Positions 50,360 through 57,824 of a stretch of 64,000 bases of DNA are shown one piece after another. The stretch comes from Actinospineispora acaciae DSM 45401 (GTDB lineage: Bacteria; Actinomycetota; Actinomycetes; Mycobacteriales; Pseudonocardiaceae). The notes below the pieces were generated by a model that was not told the origin of the DNA, searched no databases, and saw only the letters and a program-made list of their open reading frames with translations. Location: positions 1,798,001 through 1,862,000 of the forward strand of contig NZ_JIAI01000001.1 in assembly GCF_000620785.1 (NCBI RefSeq). The letters are read 5' to 3'. Positions within the stretch are counted from its first letter, which is position 1. Every line of letters starts with the position of its first letter. The position numbers and the translations under genes are program-made.

Positions 50360-51247
50360 ATGGCGGCCTGGCCCACCGTGCATCAACGCGTCGTCCAGGC
50401 GTTCGCCGACGGGTGGGAGCGGCCGCATCCGAACGCGTGGGACGGCTTGCTGGCCGAGGACATCGAGTTGGTGCAGCCCCTGCTCCCGTCCGGGCACGGT
50501 CGCCACGTGTGGCAGGAGGAGATGCGCCGGCTGTTGGCGTTCCTGCCGGACCTGCGCGGTGAGGTGCTCGGCTGGGCCGGCCGCGAGGACCGGGTCTTCC
50601 TCCACGTCGAGCTCAGCGCGACGGTGGGCACGGGCCGGGTGGCCTTCCGCGCGGTCGACCAGCTCGAGCTCGACCAGGCGGGGACGGTGCTGCGCCGGGA
50701 GTCGTTCTTCGACCCGGCGCCGGTCGCGGCGGAGCTGGCCAGGCGCCCGGCCTCCTGGCTGTCGTGGTGGCGCTCGGGGGTGGGGCCGATGCTGGGCCGT
50801 CGGCGTCTCCTGGAGCGGACGGCCCCTCGGGTGAGCGGCGGCCCGCTGGTGCGAGGGCTCGGCGGCGTGCGGCTCGCCGTGGGGCTGTCCTCGCTGCTCC
50901 GGCCCCAGGTGGTGCCGGCCTCGCTGGGGCTCACCGACGACGGCGGCGTTCACGGCGGCGTTCAGGGCGGCATCGTCGCCCGCATGTTCGCGGCGCGGGA
51001 GGCCGTCATCGGGCTGGCGACGCTGAGCGGCCGGCCGGCCGTTCGGGACGTGGGGTTGCGCCTCGGGCTGCTGACCGACATCGCCGACGCGGTGCTGGTC
51101 GTGGCCGGGCGCGGGTCCGGCGTCTCGGCCTCGGGCATGGTTCGGATCGGCGGGTTCGCCACCGTCGCGGCGCTGCTGGGCGTGGCCGCGTTGCGGGCGA
51201 GGCCGACCTACGGCGCCGGCGTGCCCAGTGCGCTCTCCGGACGGTAG
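50360..51247 (+). CDS. NTF2/SnoaL-like domain fused to a small membrane domain
   Basis: 295 residues. Residues 1-125 form a SnoaL-like fold: VVQAFADGWERPHPNAWDGLLAEDIELVQPLLPSGHGRHVWQEEMRRLLAFLPDLRG and SFFDPAPVAAELARRP. Residues about 155-290 are four hydrophobic helices resembling DUF4267 (GGVRLAVGLSSLLRP to GMVRIGGFATVAALLGVAALRARP). The fusion is seen in actinobacteria; function unknown. GGAGG precedes ATG 50360. Operator-like repeats upstream suggest inducible expression. Confidence 0.8.
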   Translation: MAAWPTVHQRVVQAFADGWERPHPNAWDGLLAEDIELVQPLLPSGHGRHVWQEEMRRLLAFLPDLRGEVLGWAGREDRVFLHVELSATVGTGRVAFRAVDQLELDQAGTVLRRESFFDPAPVAAELARRPASWLSWWRSGVGPMLGRRRLLERTAPRVSGGPLVRGLGGVRLAVGLSSLLRPQVVPASLGLTDDGGVHGGVQGGIVARMFAAREAVIGLATLSGRPAVRDVGLRLGLLTDIADAVLVVAGRGSGVSASGMVRIGGFATVAALLGVAALRARPTYGAGVPSALSGR

Positions 51248-51945
51248 TCGTGAAGCTCGTGACCGTGCTCGCGCAGCCATCCCGCGGCGTCCCGCCACTC
51301 CGGCCGCGCCGACTCGACCAGCCGCCAGAAAGCCCGCGAATGGTTGAACTCGCGCACGTGGCACAGTTCGTGCACCACCACGTAGTCCAGCACGAACCGC
51401 GGCGCCAGTACCAGTCGCCAGGAGAACGACAGGCGGCCGTTGCGTGAGCAGGAGCCCCACCGAGTCCGTTGGTCACGCACGCTCAGCGCCGTGAAACGAA
51501 CCCCCAGGCGCGGCGCTTCGAGCTCCGCCGTGCGCCCCAACCTCTCGCGGGCCTCCCGCCGATACCAGCGCTCGACCGCCGCGCCCGCGTCCGGATGCGC
51601 GCCGCCGACCACCAGGTGCCCGTCGCTCAGCGCGGCGCGCGCCCGGCCGGCCGGTTCGTGGCGGACGGGCACCGGCTGACCGGCCAACCACACCGCTCCA
51701 CACCGCTCCGGGAGCACCCGGGGACGGTCTGAGACCGCGAGCTTGTCCGCGAGCCATCGCCGGTTCGCGCCAAGGAACTCGTCGACCGCCCGACGGCCGG
51801 TACGAGCCGGCACCACCACCTCGGGCGCCCGCCCCGGCCCGACGGTGAGCCGCATCCGGCGCGCGCGGCGCGACTCCCGCACGCGCACCACCACGACCCG
51901 GCCGTCGACTTCCAGCTCCCGCTCGCCCACCGGGGCATTATTCAC
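51208..51945 (-). CDS. YgjP/WLM-type zinc metallopeptidase
   Basis: 245 residues from GTG 51945 (a GTG at 51930 is an alternative). The end carries VRDQRTRWGSCSRNGRLSFSWRLVLAPRFVLDYVVVHELCHVREFNHSRAFW: the WGSCS motif and HELCH-x-x-x-x-x-H metal site of the DUF45/M48-like family. Cytoplasmic by lack of a signal. Its 3' end overlaps the NTF2-like gene by 40 bases. Family proteins are linked to protein quality control or DNA repair; a specific role cannot be given. Confidence 0.88.
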   Translation of the reverse strand: MNNAPVGERELEVDGRVVVVRVRESRRARRMRLTVGPGRAPEVVVPARTGRRAVDEFLGANRRWLADKLAVSDRPRVLPERCGAVWLAGQPVPVRHEPAGRARAALSDGHLVVGGAHPDAGAAVERWYRREARERLGRTAELEAPRLGVRFTALSVRDQRTRWGSCSRNGRLSFSWRLVLAPRFVLDYVVVHELCHVREFNHSRAFWRLVESARPEWRDAAGWLREHGHELHDYRPESALGTPAP

Positions 51946-52094
51946 GCACGCGCGCAATTCCGCGTCATCGTCCCATGAGGTCGCCTTCGTAACCACACCC
52001 TCGGACGCACGCAATTCCGCGCGTTGAGCTTCTCCACCCGCACCGGCCAGAATTTCTTTTCGGGCATTTGCTGGCGGGAGGGGTCTGTCTCGCA

Positions 52095-53318
52095 ATGAGC
52101 CTCCGGGAAGCGGTGGTGTCCGCGCTGCGCAGCCTGCGCGGCAACCGGCTGCGGTCGATGCTCACGGCGGTGGGCATCGTCATCGGGGTGGCCGCCGTGA
52201 TCACCCTGGTGGCGTTGGGCAACGGGGTGAAGGCGGACTTCGACCAGCGGTTCAGCCGGCTGGCCAACCAGATCACGGTGACCAAGGTGGCCCGCGAGGT
52301 TCCCGGCGCGGGGCAGGCGCGCGAGCTGACCGACGCCGACGTCGCGGCGCTGCGGGACCGGCGGCGGGTGCCGCACATCGCCTCGGTGACGCCGATGAGC
52401 ACGGGCAGCGCCGTGCTGACCGCCAACCAGCGGCACGCCTCGGCCGGCCTGATCGGCACCACCGCCGACTACCCCGCCGCGGTGGGCCGGTCGGTGGTCG
52501 CGGGCGCCTGGTTCGACGCGGCCCAGGAGCGGGGCAACGCCAAGGTGGTGGTGCTCGGGCCGGGCACGGTCGCGGCGCTGTGGGGGCCGGACGCCGACCT
52601 CGATCGGGTGCTCGGGGCGAGCGTCCGGGTCGGCCGCGTCCCGTTCACCGTGATCGGCGTGGCCGCCGGCGACGGTCAGCGCGACAACGCCGTCCTGATG
52701 CCGATCGGCGCGGCGCGGACGTTCCTGAAGAAGGGCGACGACGCGATCGGGCAGATCATCGTCCAGGCCACCGAGGTCGCCGCCGTACCTGTCGCCATCG
52801 ACGAGCTGACCGCCGTGCTCGACGACAGGCACCGCACCAGGGACCCGGCCAAGCGCGACTTCGACGTCATGGACCTGAGGTCGATGCTCGAGCAGGGCGG
52901 CGAGTTCCTGAGCTTGCTGACCGCCTTCGTGGCGGCGGTGGCGGCGATCTCGCTGATCGTGGGCGGCATCGGGGTCGCCAACATCATGCTGGTGACGGTG
53001 ACCGAGCGGACCCGCGAGATCGGCATCCGCAAGGCGGTCGGGGCGCCTCGGCCGGCGATCCTGCGGCAGTTCCTGATCGAGGCCGTCACGTTGACCGGGC
53101 TCGGCGGCCTGGCCGGAGTGGTCCTCGGGCTGGGCCTCGCCTACGGCGGGCGGCTGGTGCTGCCGATGCTCGTCCCCGGGTTCCCCGCGCCCATTCCGAC
53201 GGTGCTGCCGGCGGTGGCCGCGTTCGGGGTGAGCCTGGTCATCGGCCTGATGTCCGGGCTCTACCCGGCGAACCGGGCGGCCCTACTGCGTCCGATCGAG
53301 GCCCTGCGCTTCGAGTGA
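52095..53318 (+). CDS. MacB/FtsX-type ABC transporter permease without ATPase partner
   Basis: 407 residues. N-terminal helix LRSMLTAVGIVIGVAAVITLVALGNGV is the MacB signature, followed by about 210 extracytoplasmic residues (MacB_PCD) and three C-terminal helices (IGVANIMLVTVTERTREIGIRKAVGAPRPAILRQFLIEAV). Usually encoded with an ATP-binding subunit; none lies in the same orientation nearby. Its 3' end overlaps the convergent StrR-type gene by 80 bases. ATG 52095 follows GGGAGGGG. Confidence 0.9.
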   Translation: MSLREAVVSALRSLRGNRLRSMLTAVGIVIGVAAVITLVALGNGVKADFDQRFSRLANQITVTKVAREVPGAGQARELTDADVAALRDRRRVPHIASVTPMSTGSAVLTANQRHASAGLIGTTADYPAAVGRSVVAGAWFDAAQERGNAKVVVLGPGTVAALWGPDADLDRVLGASVRVGRVPFTVIGVAAGDGQRDNAVLMPIGAARTFLKKGDDAIGQIIVQATEVAAVPVAIDELTAVLDDRHRTRDPAKRDFDVMDLRSMLEQGGEFLSLLTAFVAAVAAISLIVGGIGVANIMLVTVTERTREIGIRKAVGAPRPAILRQFLIEAVTLTGLGGLAGVVLGLGLAYGGRLVLPMLVPGFPAPIPTVLPAVAAFGVSLVIGLMSGLYPANRAALLRPIEALRFE

Positions 53319-54291
53319 TCGCTGGACCGTGCAACCGCGGCGCGGCGACAGTTGCACGGCCGCGCTCACCGCGAGCGGACAGGTCTGCCTCCAGCCGGGT
53401 GGCGAGCTCCAGCCACACCTGCGCGTAGCCCCTGGCCAGGCGCACCAGGTTCGTGACGCAGTGCGGCGGCACCTCGCGGGCGAGCGGCACGATGTCCTCC
53501 TGGCGCACCATGACCTGCCCCAGCCGGCGCAGCAGCGCCCTGCCGGTCTCGGAGTACCGCAGCGCGGGATCGTTCATCAGCCCGCTCAGGACGGTCGACG
53601 GGTCGGCCGCGGCCAGCGGTGACCGCGCCACCCGCACCGGCACCGGGTCGACGCCGCGAAGGAACCGGGAGCGCACGTCGCGCGCCGTCCCGACCGAGAT
53701 GCCCGAGGCCGCCGCGATCTCACGCAGCGAGGCGTCCCGCCGGTGCCTGATCATCTCGTAGGCGCGCCGCCGGCCCTCGGCGATGTTCACCGGGCGGACG
53801 CGCCCGTCCCGGCCGATCCTGGCGGTGAGCGGGGGGAGCTGGCCGGCCACCTCGGCGCGCACGGACGCCACGGTGTCCGCGGACAGGCCGGCGCGCTCGG
53901 CGATCGCCCGGTCCGACCACTGCGGGTGCGACACCACGATGCGCCGCGCCGCGATCTTCCGGTCCCGTATCGGCAGCGGCAGGCCGTGCGTGACGTTCGC
54001 CTGCACGGCCAGCACGAACGCGGTCTCCTCGCTGCCGTCGACGAACTCGACGCTGATCGTTCGCTGGCCACGCAGCCGCGCGGCGCAGACGCGGTGCATG
54101 CCGTCCACCACCCGCATGCTCGGCCGATGGACGACGATCGGGGGAAGCGCGACGTCCGCCTCCGCGAGGCTGTGGACGTGTTCCATGCTGACGCCGTCCA
54201 GCCTGGGCGAGTCGGCCGGGCGCAGCGAGGCCACCCGCACCGAGGTCGGCCGACTTCGGTTCACCGGAGCCAACACACCGCCACCTCTCAT
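53239..54291 (-). CDS. StrR/ParB-type pathway regulator
   Basis: 350 residues. The ParB-like N-domain spans VRVASLRPADSPRLDGVSMEHVHSLAEADVALPPIVVHRPSMRVVDGMHRVCAARLRG (about 18-75), then two HTH regions (HPQWSDRAIAERAGLSADTVASVRAEV; RRDASLREIAAASGISVGTARDVRSRF). This architecture is that of StrR-family activators of antibiotic clusters (streptomycin, novobiocin, glycopeptides). Its ATG directly abuts the ABC exporter stop, so it belongs to the MauE-redoxin-ABC unit and probably controls a biosynthetic locus. The Arg/Gly/Pro-rich C-terminal tail is non-conserved. Confidence 0.87.
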   Translation of the reverse strand: MRGGGVLAPVNRSRPTSVRVASLRPADSPRLDGVSMEHVHSLAEADVALPPIVVHRPSMRVVDGMHRVCAARLRGQRTISVEFVDGSEETAFVLAVQANVTHGLPLPIRDRKIAARRIVVSHPQWSDRAIAERAGLSADTVASVRAEVAGQLPPLTARIGRDGRVRPVNIAEGRRRAYEMIRHRRDASLREIAAASGISVGTARDVRSRFLRGVDPVPVRVARSPLAAADPSTVLSGLMNDPALRYSETGRALLRRLGQVMVRQEDIVPLAREVPPHCVTNLVRLARGYAQVWLELATRLEADLSARGERGRATVAAPRLHGPAITRSAGPRSDAVGPPGSPGRARTSGR

Positions 54292-56115
54292 TCACGACAC
54301 GGGTCTCGTCACGTTGACTTCCCGGTAGCCGGCGGCCTGCATGGCGAACAGGTTGGCGTACACGCCGTTCGCGGCCATCAGTCCGGAGTGGTCGCCGATC
54401 TCGGTGACGGCGCCGTCGGCCAGCACCGCGATCAGGTCGGCCTCGCGGATCGCGGCGAGGCGGTGGGAGATCAGCAGGCTGGTGCGGTCGCGTCGGTGTT
54501 CGCGCAGCCGGCTGTGGATCTCGTGCTCGGCCTCGGCGTCGAGGCCGGAGCTGGGTTCGTCGAGGATCATCAGGTCGCGCCGGTCGCGCAGCAGCGCCCT
54601 GGCCAGCGCGAGTCGTTGCCACTGCCCGCCGGAGAGCTGCACGCCCCGGTTGGTCCCGTTGGCCTCGTCGCCGTCGAAGAAGATGCGCGAGAGCAGGGTG
54701 TCGTAGCCGTGGGGCAGCGCGGTGAGGACGTCGTGCATGCCGATGCGCCGGGCGGCCCACCGGATGCGGTCGCGGTCGCCGAGCGCGGCGAGGTCGCCGA
54801 CGGCGATGTTCTCGGCGGCGGTCAGCTCGTAGTGCATGTAGTCCTGGAAGACGCCGCTGACGCGCTGGCGCAGCTGCTCGACGGGCACGTCGCGCAGGTC
54901 GACGCCGTCCCACAGGATCGCGCCCCGGTTCGGGTCGTAGAACCGGCACAGCAGCTTCACGATGGTGCTCTTGCCCGCGCCGTTGTGGCCGACCAGGCCG
55001 ACCGCCTGGCCGTGCGGGATGCGCAGGTCGACCCCGCGCAGCACCCAGTCGTGCTCGTCGGTGTAGCGGAACCAGACGTTGCGCAGCTCGATGCCTCGGC
55101 GCAGCGGCGGCAGCGCGCGCGGGCTCGGCGGCGACGGCAGGTCGGCGCGGGCGTCGACCACGGCGAAGTAGTGCTCGAACAGCAGCAGCTCCTGGTGCGC
55201 CATCGCCATCCGACCGACCAGCTCGGCGAGCGCGCCCTGGACGCCGGCGACGGCCGCGACGAACATCGCGATGTCGCCGACGCTCAGCTCGCCCCGGGTG
55301 GCCGCGACGATCCCCCAGACCAGACCGCCGCCGGCGACCAGCGCGGAGAGCAGCCCCAGGCCGCCGTGGGTCAGCGCCTCCCGGCGGTCCATCTTCCGGT
55401 GGGCCTGGTTCGCGGTGCGCGCCTCGGTGAGCATGCGGCGGCGGAGGAACCCGCCCAGGTCGAACAGCCGGATCTCCTTCGCCGCCTCGACGGTGGACAA
55501 CAGCACGGTGTAGAAGATCTCCCGGCGCTCGACCGGGCCCACCTTCCAGTGCAACCTCGCCCGCCCGCGGGCCAGCGCCAGCTCCGCGGCCAGCGCCGGG
55601 GCCGCCGAGGCCATCAGCACGACGGCCATGCCCGCGCTGACCACGAACAGCGATATCAGCAGCCCGCCGAGCGTGACCGCGGCCTTGCCCAGCGCGAGCC
55701 CGGACTCGACCAGGCTCGCCGGTGTGGTGGCGCCCCGGTCGGCCAGCCTGAGCCGGTCCACGAACGGCGGCTCCTCGAACCGGGCGATCCCGGTGAGCCG
55801 GTTCACCGCCCGGTAGAGCCGGTCCTTCGCGACCAGGCGCACCGCCCGGTCCAGCTCGCCGTGCAGGAAGCGGGTGGCCGCCGGGAGCGCCGAGGCGGCC
55901 ACCCCGGCCAGCAGCAGCCCGGCGGCCGGCCACAGCAGCCGGTCGGCCGGGACGCGCGCGCCGATGCCGTCGAACACGACCTTGGTCAGCCACACCGTCG
56001 CCACCGGCACCACCGAGCCCGCGACCACGGCGAGGACGAGCAGGCTCACCAGGCCGGGCGCGGCGGACCTGGCCAGCCCGGCCGCCCGGATCGCCGTCGG
56101 CCGCCGCCCGGTCAC
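54292..56115 (-). CDS. ABC exporter, fused membrane and ATPase domains
   Basis: 607 residues. Six helices in residues 1-330; ATPase from about 365: VGHNGAGKSTIVKLLCRFYDP (Walker A), VFQDYMHYELTAAENIAVGD (Q-loop), QLSGGQWQRLALARALLRD (signature), LMILDEPSSGLD (Walker B), LLISHRL (H-loop). An insertion with FFDGDEANGTNRG precedes the signature, common in peptide/RiPP exporters of actinobacteria. No C39 peptidase domain. GTG start overlaps the redoxin stop (GTGA). Likely exports the product of this locus after disulfide formation. Confidence 0.93.
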   Translation of the reverse strand: MTGRRPTAIRAAGLARSAAPGLVSLLVLAVVAGSVVPVATVWLTKVVFDGIGARVPADRLLWPAAGLLLAGVAASALPAATRFLHGELDRAVRLVAKDRLYRAVNRLTGIARFEEPPFVDRLRLADRGATTPASLVESGLALGKAAVTLGGLLISLFVVSAGMAVVLMASAAPALAAELALARGRARLHWKVGPVERREIFYTVLLSTVEAAKEIRLFDLGGFLRRRMLTEARTANQAHRKMDRREALTHGGLGLLSALVAGGGLVWGIVAATRGELSVGDIAMFVAAVAGVQGALAELVGRMAMAHQELLLFEHYFAVVDARADLPSPPSPRALPPLRRGIELRNVWFRYTDEHDWVLRGVDLRIPHGQAVGLVGHNGAGKSTIVKLLCRFYDPNRGAILWDGVDLRDVPVEQLRQRVSGVFQDYMHYELTAAENIAVGDLAALGDRDRIRWAARRIGMHDVLTALPHGYDTLLSRIFFDGDEANGTNRGVQLSGGQWQRLALARALLRDRRDLMILDEPSSGLDAEAEHEIHSRLREHRRDRTSLLISHRLAAIREADLIAVLADGAVTEIGDHSGLMAANGVYANLFAMQAAGYREVNVTRPVS

Positions 56116-56621
56116 GCCCGCGCCGGGAGCATGTTCGTGTCGCGGGCGGTCACCGTCGTGCCGCTGAGCGCGAAGACCGCCGGGTAGCCCCGGACGGCGA
56201 AGGCCCGGGACAGCCCGCCGTCGAACTCCTCCCGGACGACGCCGGCCACCTCGGCCAGGGAGGGCACCATCGTCGGTGCCGCGTCGTCGGGTCCGGTCAC
56301 CACGGCGACCACCCGGGTGCGGGCGGCGGCGCCGCGCGCGTACGAGACGAACTCCGGCAGCCTGTCGTGGCACGGCCGGCACTGCGTCGAGAAGAACCCG
56401 ACCACCGTCGCGCCGGTGAGGTCGTCGCGCGCGAACGCGGTGCCGTCGAGCGTGCGCGCGCTGAAGGGACCGACGGTGGCCCCTTCCGGCAGGCCGACGT
56501 CCGCCGAGCCGGACGACCTGGCCGCGTACTCCCGCAGCCGCCGCACCACCCCGAAGCTGATCAGCAGGTTCAGCACGCACAGCACACCCACCAACACGAC
56601 GGCGGCAACCAGGTAGGCCAT
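56112..56621 (-). CDS. membrane-anchored TlpA/MauD-like thiol-disulfide protein
   Basis: 169 residues. One N-terminal helix (YLVAAVVLVGVLCVLNLLISFGVV), then a thioredoxin fold facing outside: LTGATVVGFFSTQCRPCHDRLPEF with the CRPC redox pair, and a cis-Pro in VRGYPAVFAL. MauD- and TlpA-like proteins move disulfides on exported proteins and receive electrons from MauE-type membrane partners; the MauE gene overlaps its start (TGATG). It is the expected oxidase or isomerase for a Cys-rich exported peptide. Confidence 0.9.
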   Translation of the reverse strand: MAYLVAAVVLVGVLCVLNLLISFGVVRRLREYAARSSGSADVGLPEGATVGPFSARTLDGTAFARDDLTGATVVGFFSTQCRPCHDRLPEFVSYARGAAARTRVVAVVTGPDDAAPTMVPSLAEVAGVVREEFDGGLSRAFAVRGYPAVFALSGTTVTARDTNMLPARA

Positions 56622-57163
56622 CACAGCGATCCCTTCTCGATCTCGATGCGGTGCGGGAGCAGCAGGTCGACCAGCTCGTCGAACCGGGCGACGAGCAGCG
56701 CGGCGCTGGCCCCGGCCCCCACCGCGACCGCGATGCCGGCGAGCTCCCCCGCATCGCGCGGCGCGATCGCGGCGAGCGCCGCCGCGGCCAGCAGCACTCC
56801 GTTGCGGACCAGGTGGTGCCGGCCGAGCGGCGCCGACGACCCGCCGAAACATCGGCAGGGCACGGTCGACCCCCGGCGCAGGGCCGTGACGACCGCTGCG
56901 GTGAACCCGAGCAGCGCGAGGCAGGCCAGGGCCACTCCGGCCGGTGCCGTGCCGGGCGCCACCAGCAGGACCGGGACGGCGGCCTCGGTCGCGGCGACCA
57001 GGGCGGCGGCCACGACGCCGTGCCTACCGGACAGGCGGGGGAACACCGCGCGCACGGCCCCCACGAACTGGTCGAACGCCGCGCGGTTGCGGAGCTTGCT
57101 CGCCGCCGCGAGCGCGAAACCCAGCCCCACCAGGCACCGACACCCGATCACGACGTAGCCCAT
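56621..57163 (-). CDS. MauE/DoxX-type redox membrane protein
   Basis: 180 residues, four or five helices: CRCLVGLGFALAAASKLRNRAAFDQFVGAVRAVFPRL is the MauE N-terminus and VPCRCFGGSSAPLGRHHLVRNGVLLAAAALAA carries the conserved CxCF pair. It shuttles electrons between the cytoplasm and the extracytoplasmic thioredoxin-fold partner, much like DsbD or VKOR. First gene of the four-gene unit MauE, redoxin, ABC, StrR-type regulator. Confidence 0.9.
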   Translation of the reverse strand: MGYVVIGCRCLVGLGFALAAASKLRNRAAFDQFVGAVRAVFPRLSGRHGVVAAALVAATEAAVPVLLVAPGTAPAGVALACLALLGFTAAVVTALRRGSTVPCRCFGGSSAPLGRHHLVRNGVLLAAAALAAIAPRDAGELAGIAVAVGAGASAALLVARFDELVDLLLPHRIEIEKGSL

Positions 57164-57299
57164 CGCGCCAGCCCCTCCCCCACGTGGTCGTGGAGGCGGG
57201 ATGTTTCCGGCCGTCCGCACATCAACCGCACACCGCCCACCCGCGAACCAATGTGCGCGCCGTGTACGACCGTCGGCTATCCACGTGCCATGCGATCGG

Positions 57300-57536
57300 A
57301 TCAGGGTGGCCGACGTGGTGATCGCGCGCCCACCACCCGGCTCCAAGGGCGGGTCCGCGCTACTGGTCAAGCGGGTCGCCGCGGCGGCATTGCCGCCGGA
57401 TCACACGGTGGTCCCCGCCGGAAAGCTCTTCGTGCTCGGCGACAACGCCGACGTGAGCTCGGACTCGCGCCAGTTCGGCTATCTACCCGAGGACCACGTG
57501 GTGGGTTTTGTCTTACGCCGGCTGCATCTCGACTGA
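57300..57536 (+). pseudogene. C-terminal fragment of an S26-type signal peptidase
   Basis: The plus strand reads VADVVIARPP, ALLVKRVAAAALP (the catalytic Lys region), VPAGKLFVLGDNADVSSDSRQFGYLPEDHVVG (the box E GDN and SDSR motifs). The box B segment with the catalytic Ser and the N-terminal membrane anchor are missing, although the frame is open upstream to 57201 with unrelated sequence. Signal peptidases of this type occur in actinobacterial peptide loci with MauE, redoxin and ABC exporters. As it stands it cannot be active. Confidence 0.65.
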
Positions 57537-57615
57537 TATGCGTCGAATGTGCGGGTTCCGGCTAGCCTCGGGTGGCCGTCGTCTCCTGCCGGCGGCATTT
57601 CTCGGGGAGGCCAGA

Positions 57616-57800
57616 TTTAAGAAACTCGGAAAGATCAGCGACCGGCTGCTCGGTGTTTTCCTGGCGAAGACCACCGCCACGCACGCGGCATTGTGTACTG
57701 CTGGTGCACCAGTCAGCTGTGTGGCTGTGGCGGTCTCGGCCGCGGCATTCAGCATTGCTCGAACGGACAGGCCTACCGCACCAGGGCGTGCTTCGCCTAG
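57616..57800 (+). pseudogene. possible Cys-rich secreted peptide gene, broken or mis-read
   Basis: GGGGAGG (57604-57610) is followed after five bases by a frame reading FKKLGKISDRLLGVFLAKTT, a leader-like basic-amphipathic start whose first codon is TTT rather than a start codon. About 75 bases on, a second frame (one base back) reads VYCWCTSQLCGCGGLGRGIQ then HCSNGQAYRTRACFA and TAG at 57798-57800: six Cys in 35 residues. The only in-frame start of the second part is GTG 57693. Read together they look like leader plus Cys-rich core, one frameshift apart. It sits beside the signal peptidase fragment and faces MauE/redoxin/ABC. No homologue is claimed. Confidence 0.4.
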
Positions 57801-57824
57801 CCGGAGCCGAGACCCGCGCGGCGC

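Noticed and set aside
53743..56187. Plus-strand open frame of over 800 codons opposite the ABC exporter
   Set aside because: Composition is Arg/Gln/Val/His-rich without any domain, and the minus strand carries complete ABC motifs; it is antisense shadow.
56112..57163. Methylamine dehydrogenase (mau) locus because of MauE/MauD-like genes
   Set aside because: No large or light MADH subunit or MauG is present, and the Cys-rich frame at 57690-57800 does not show the light-chain Trp/Cys pattern.
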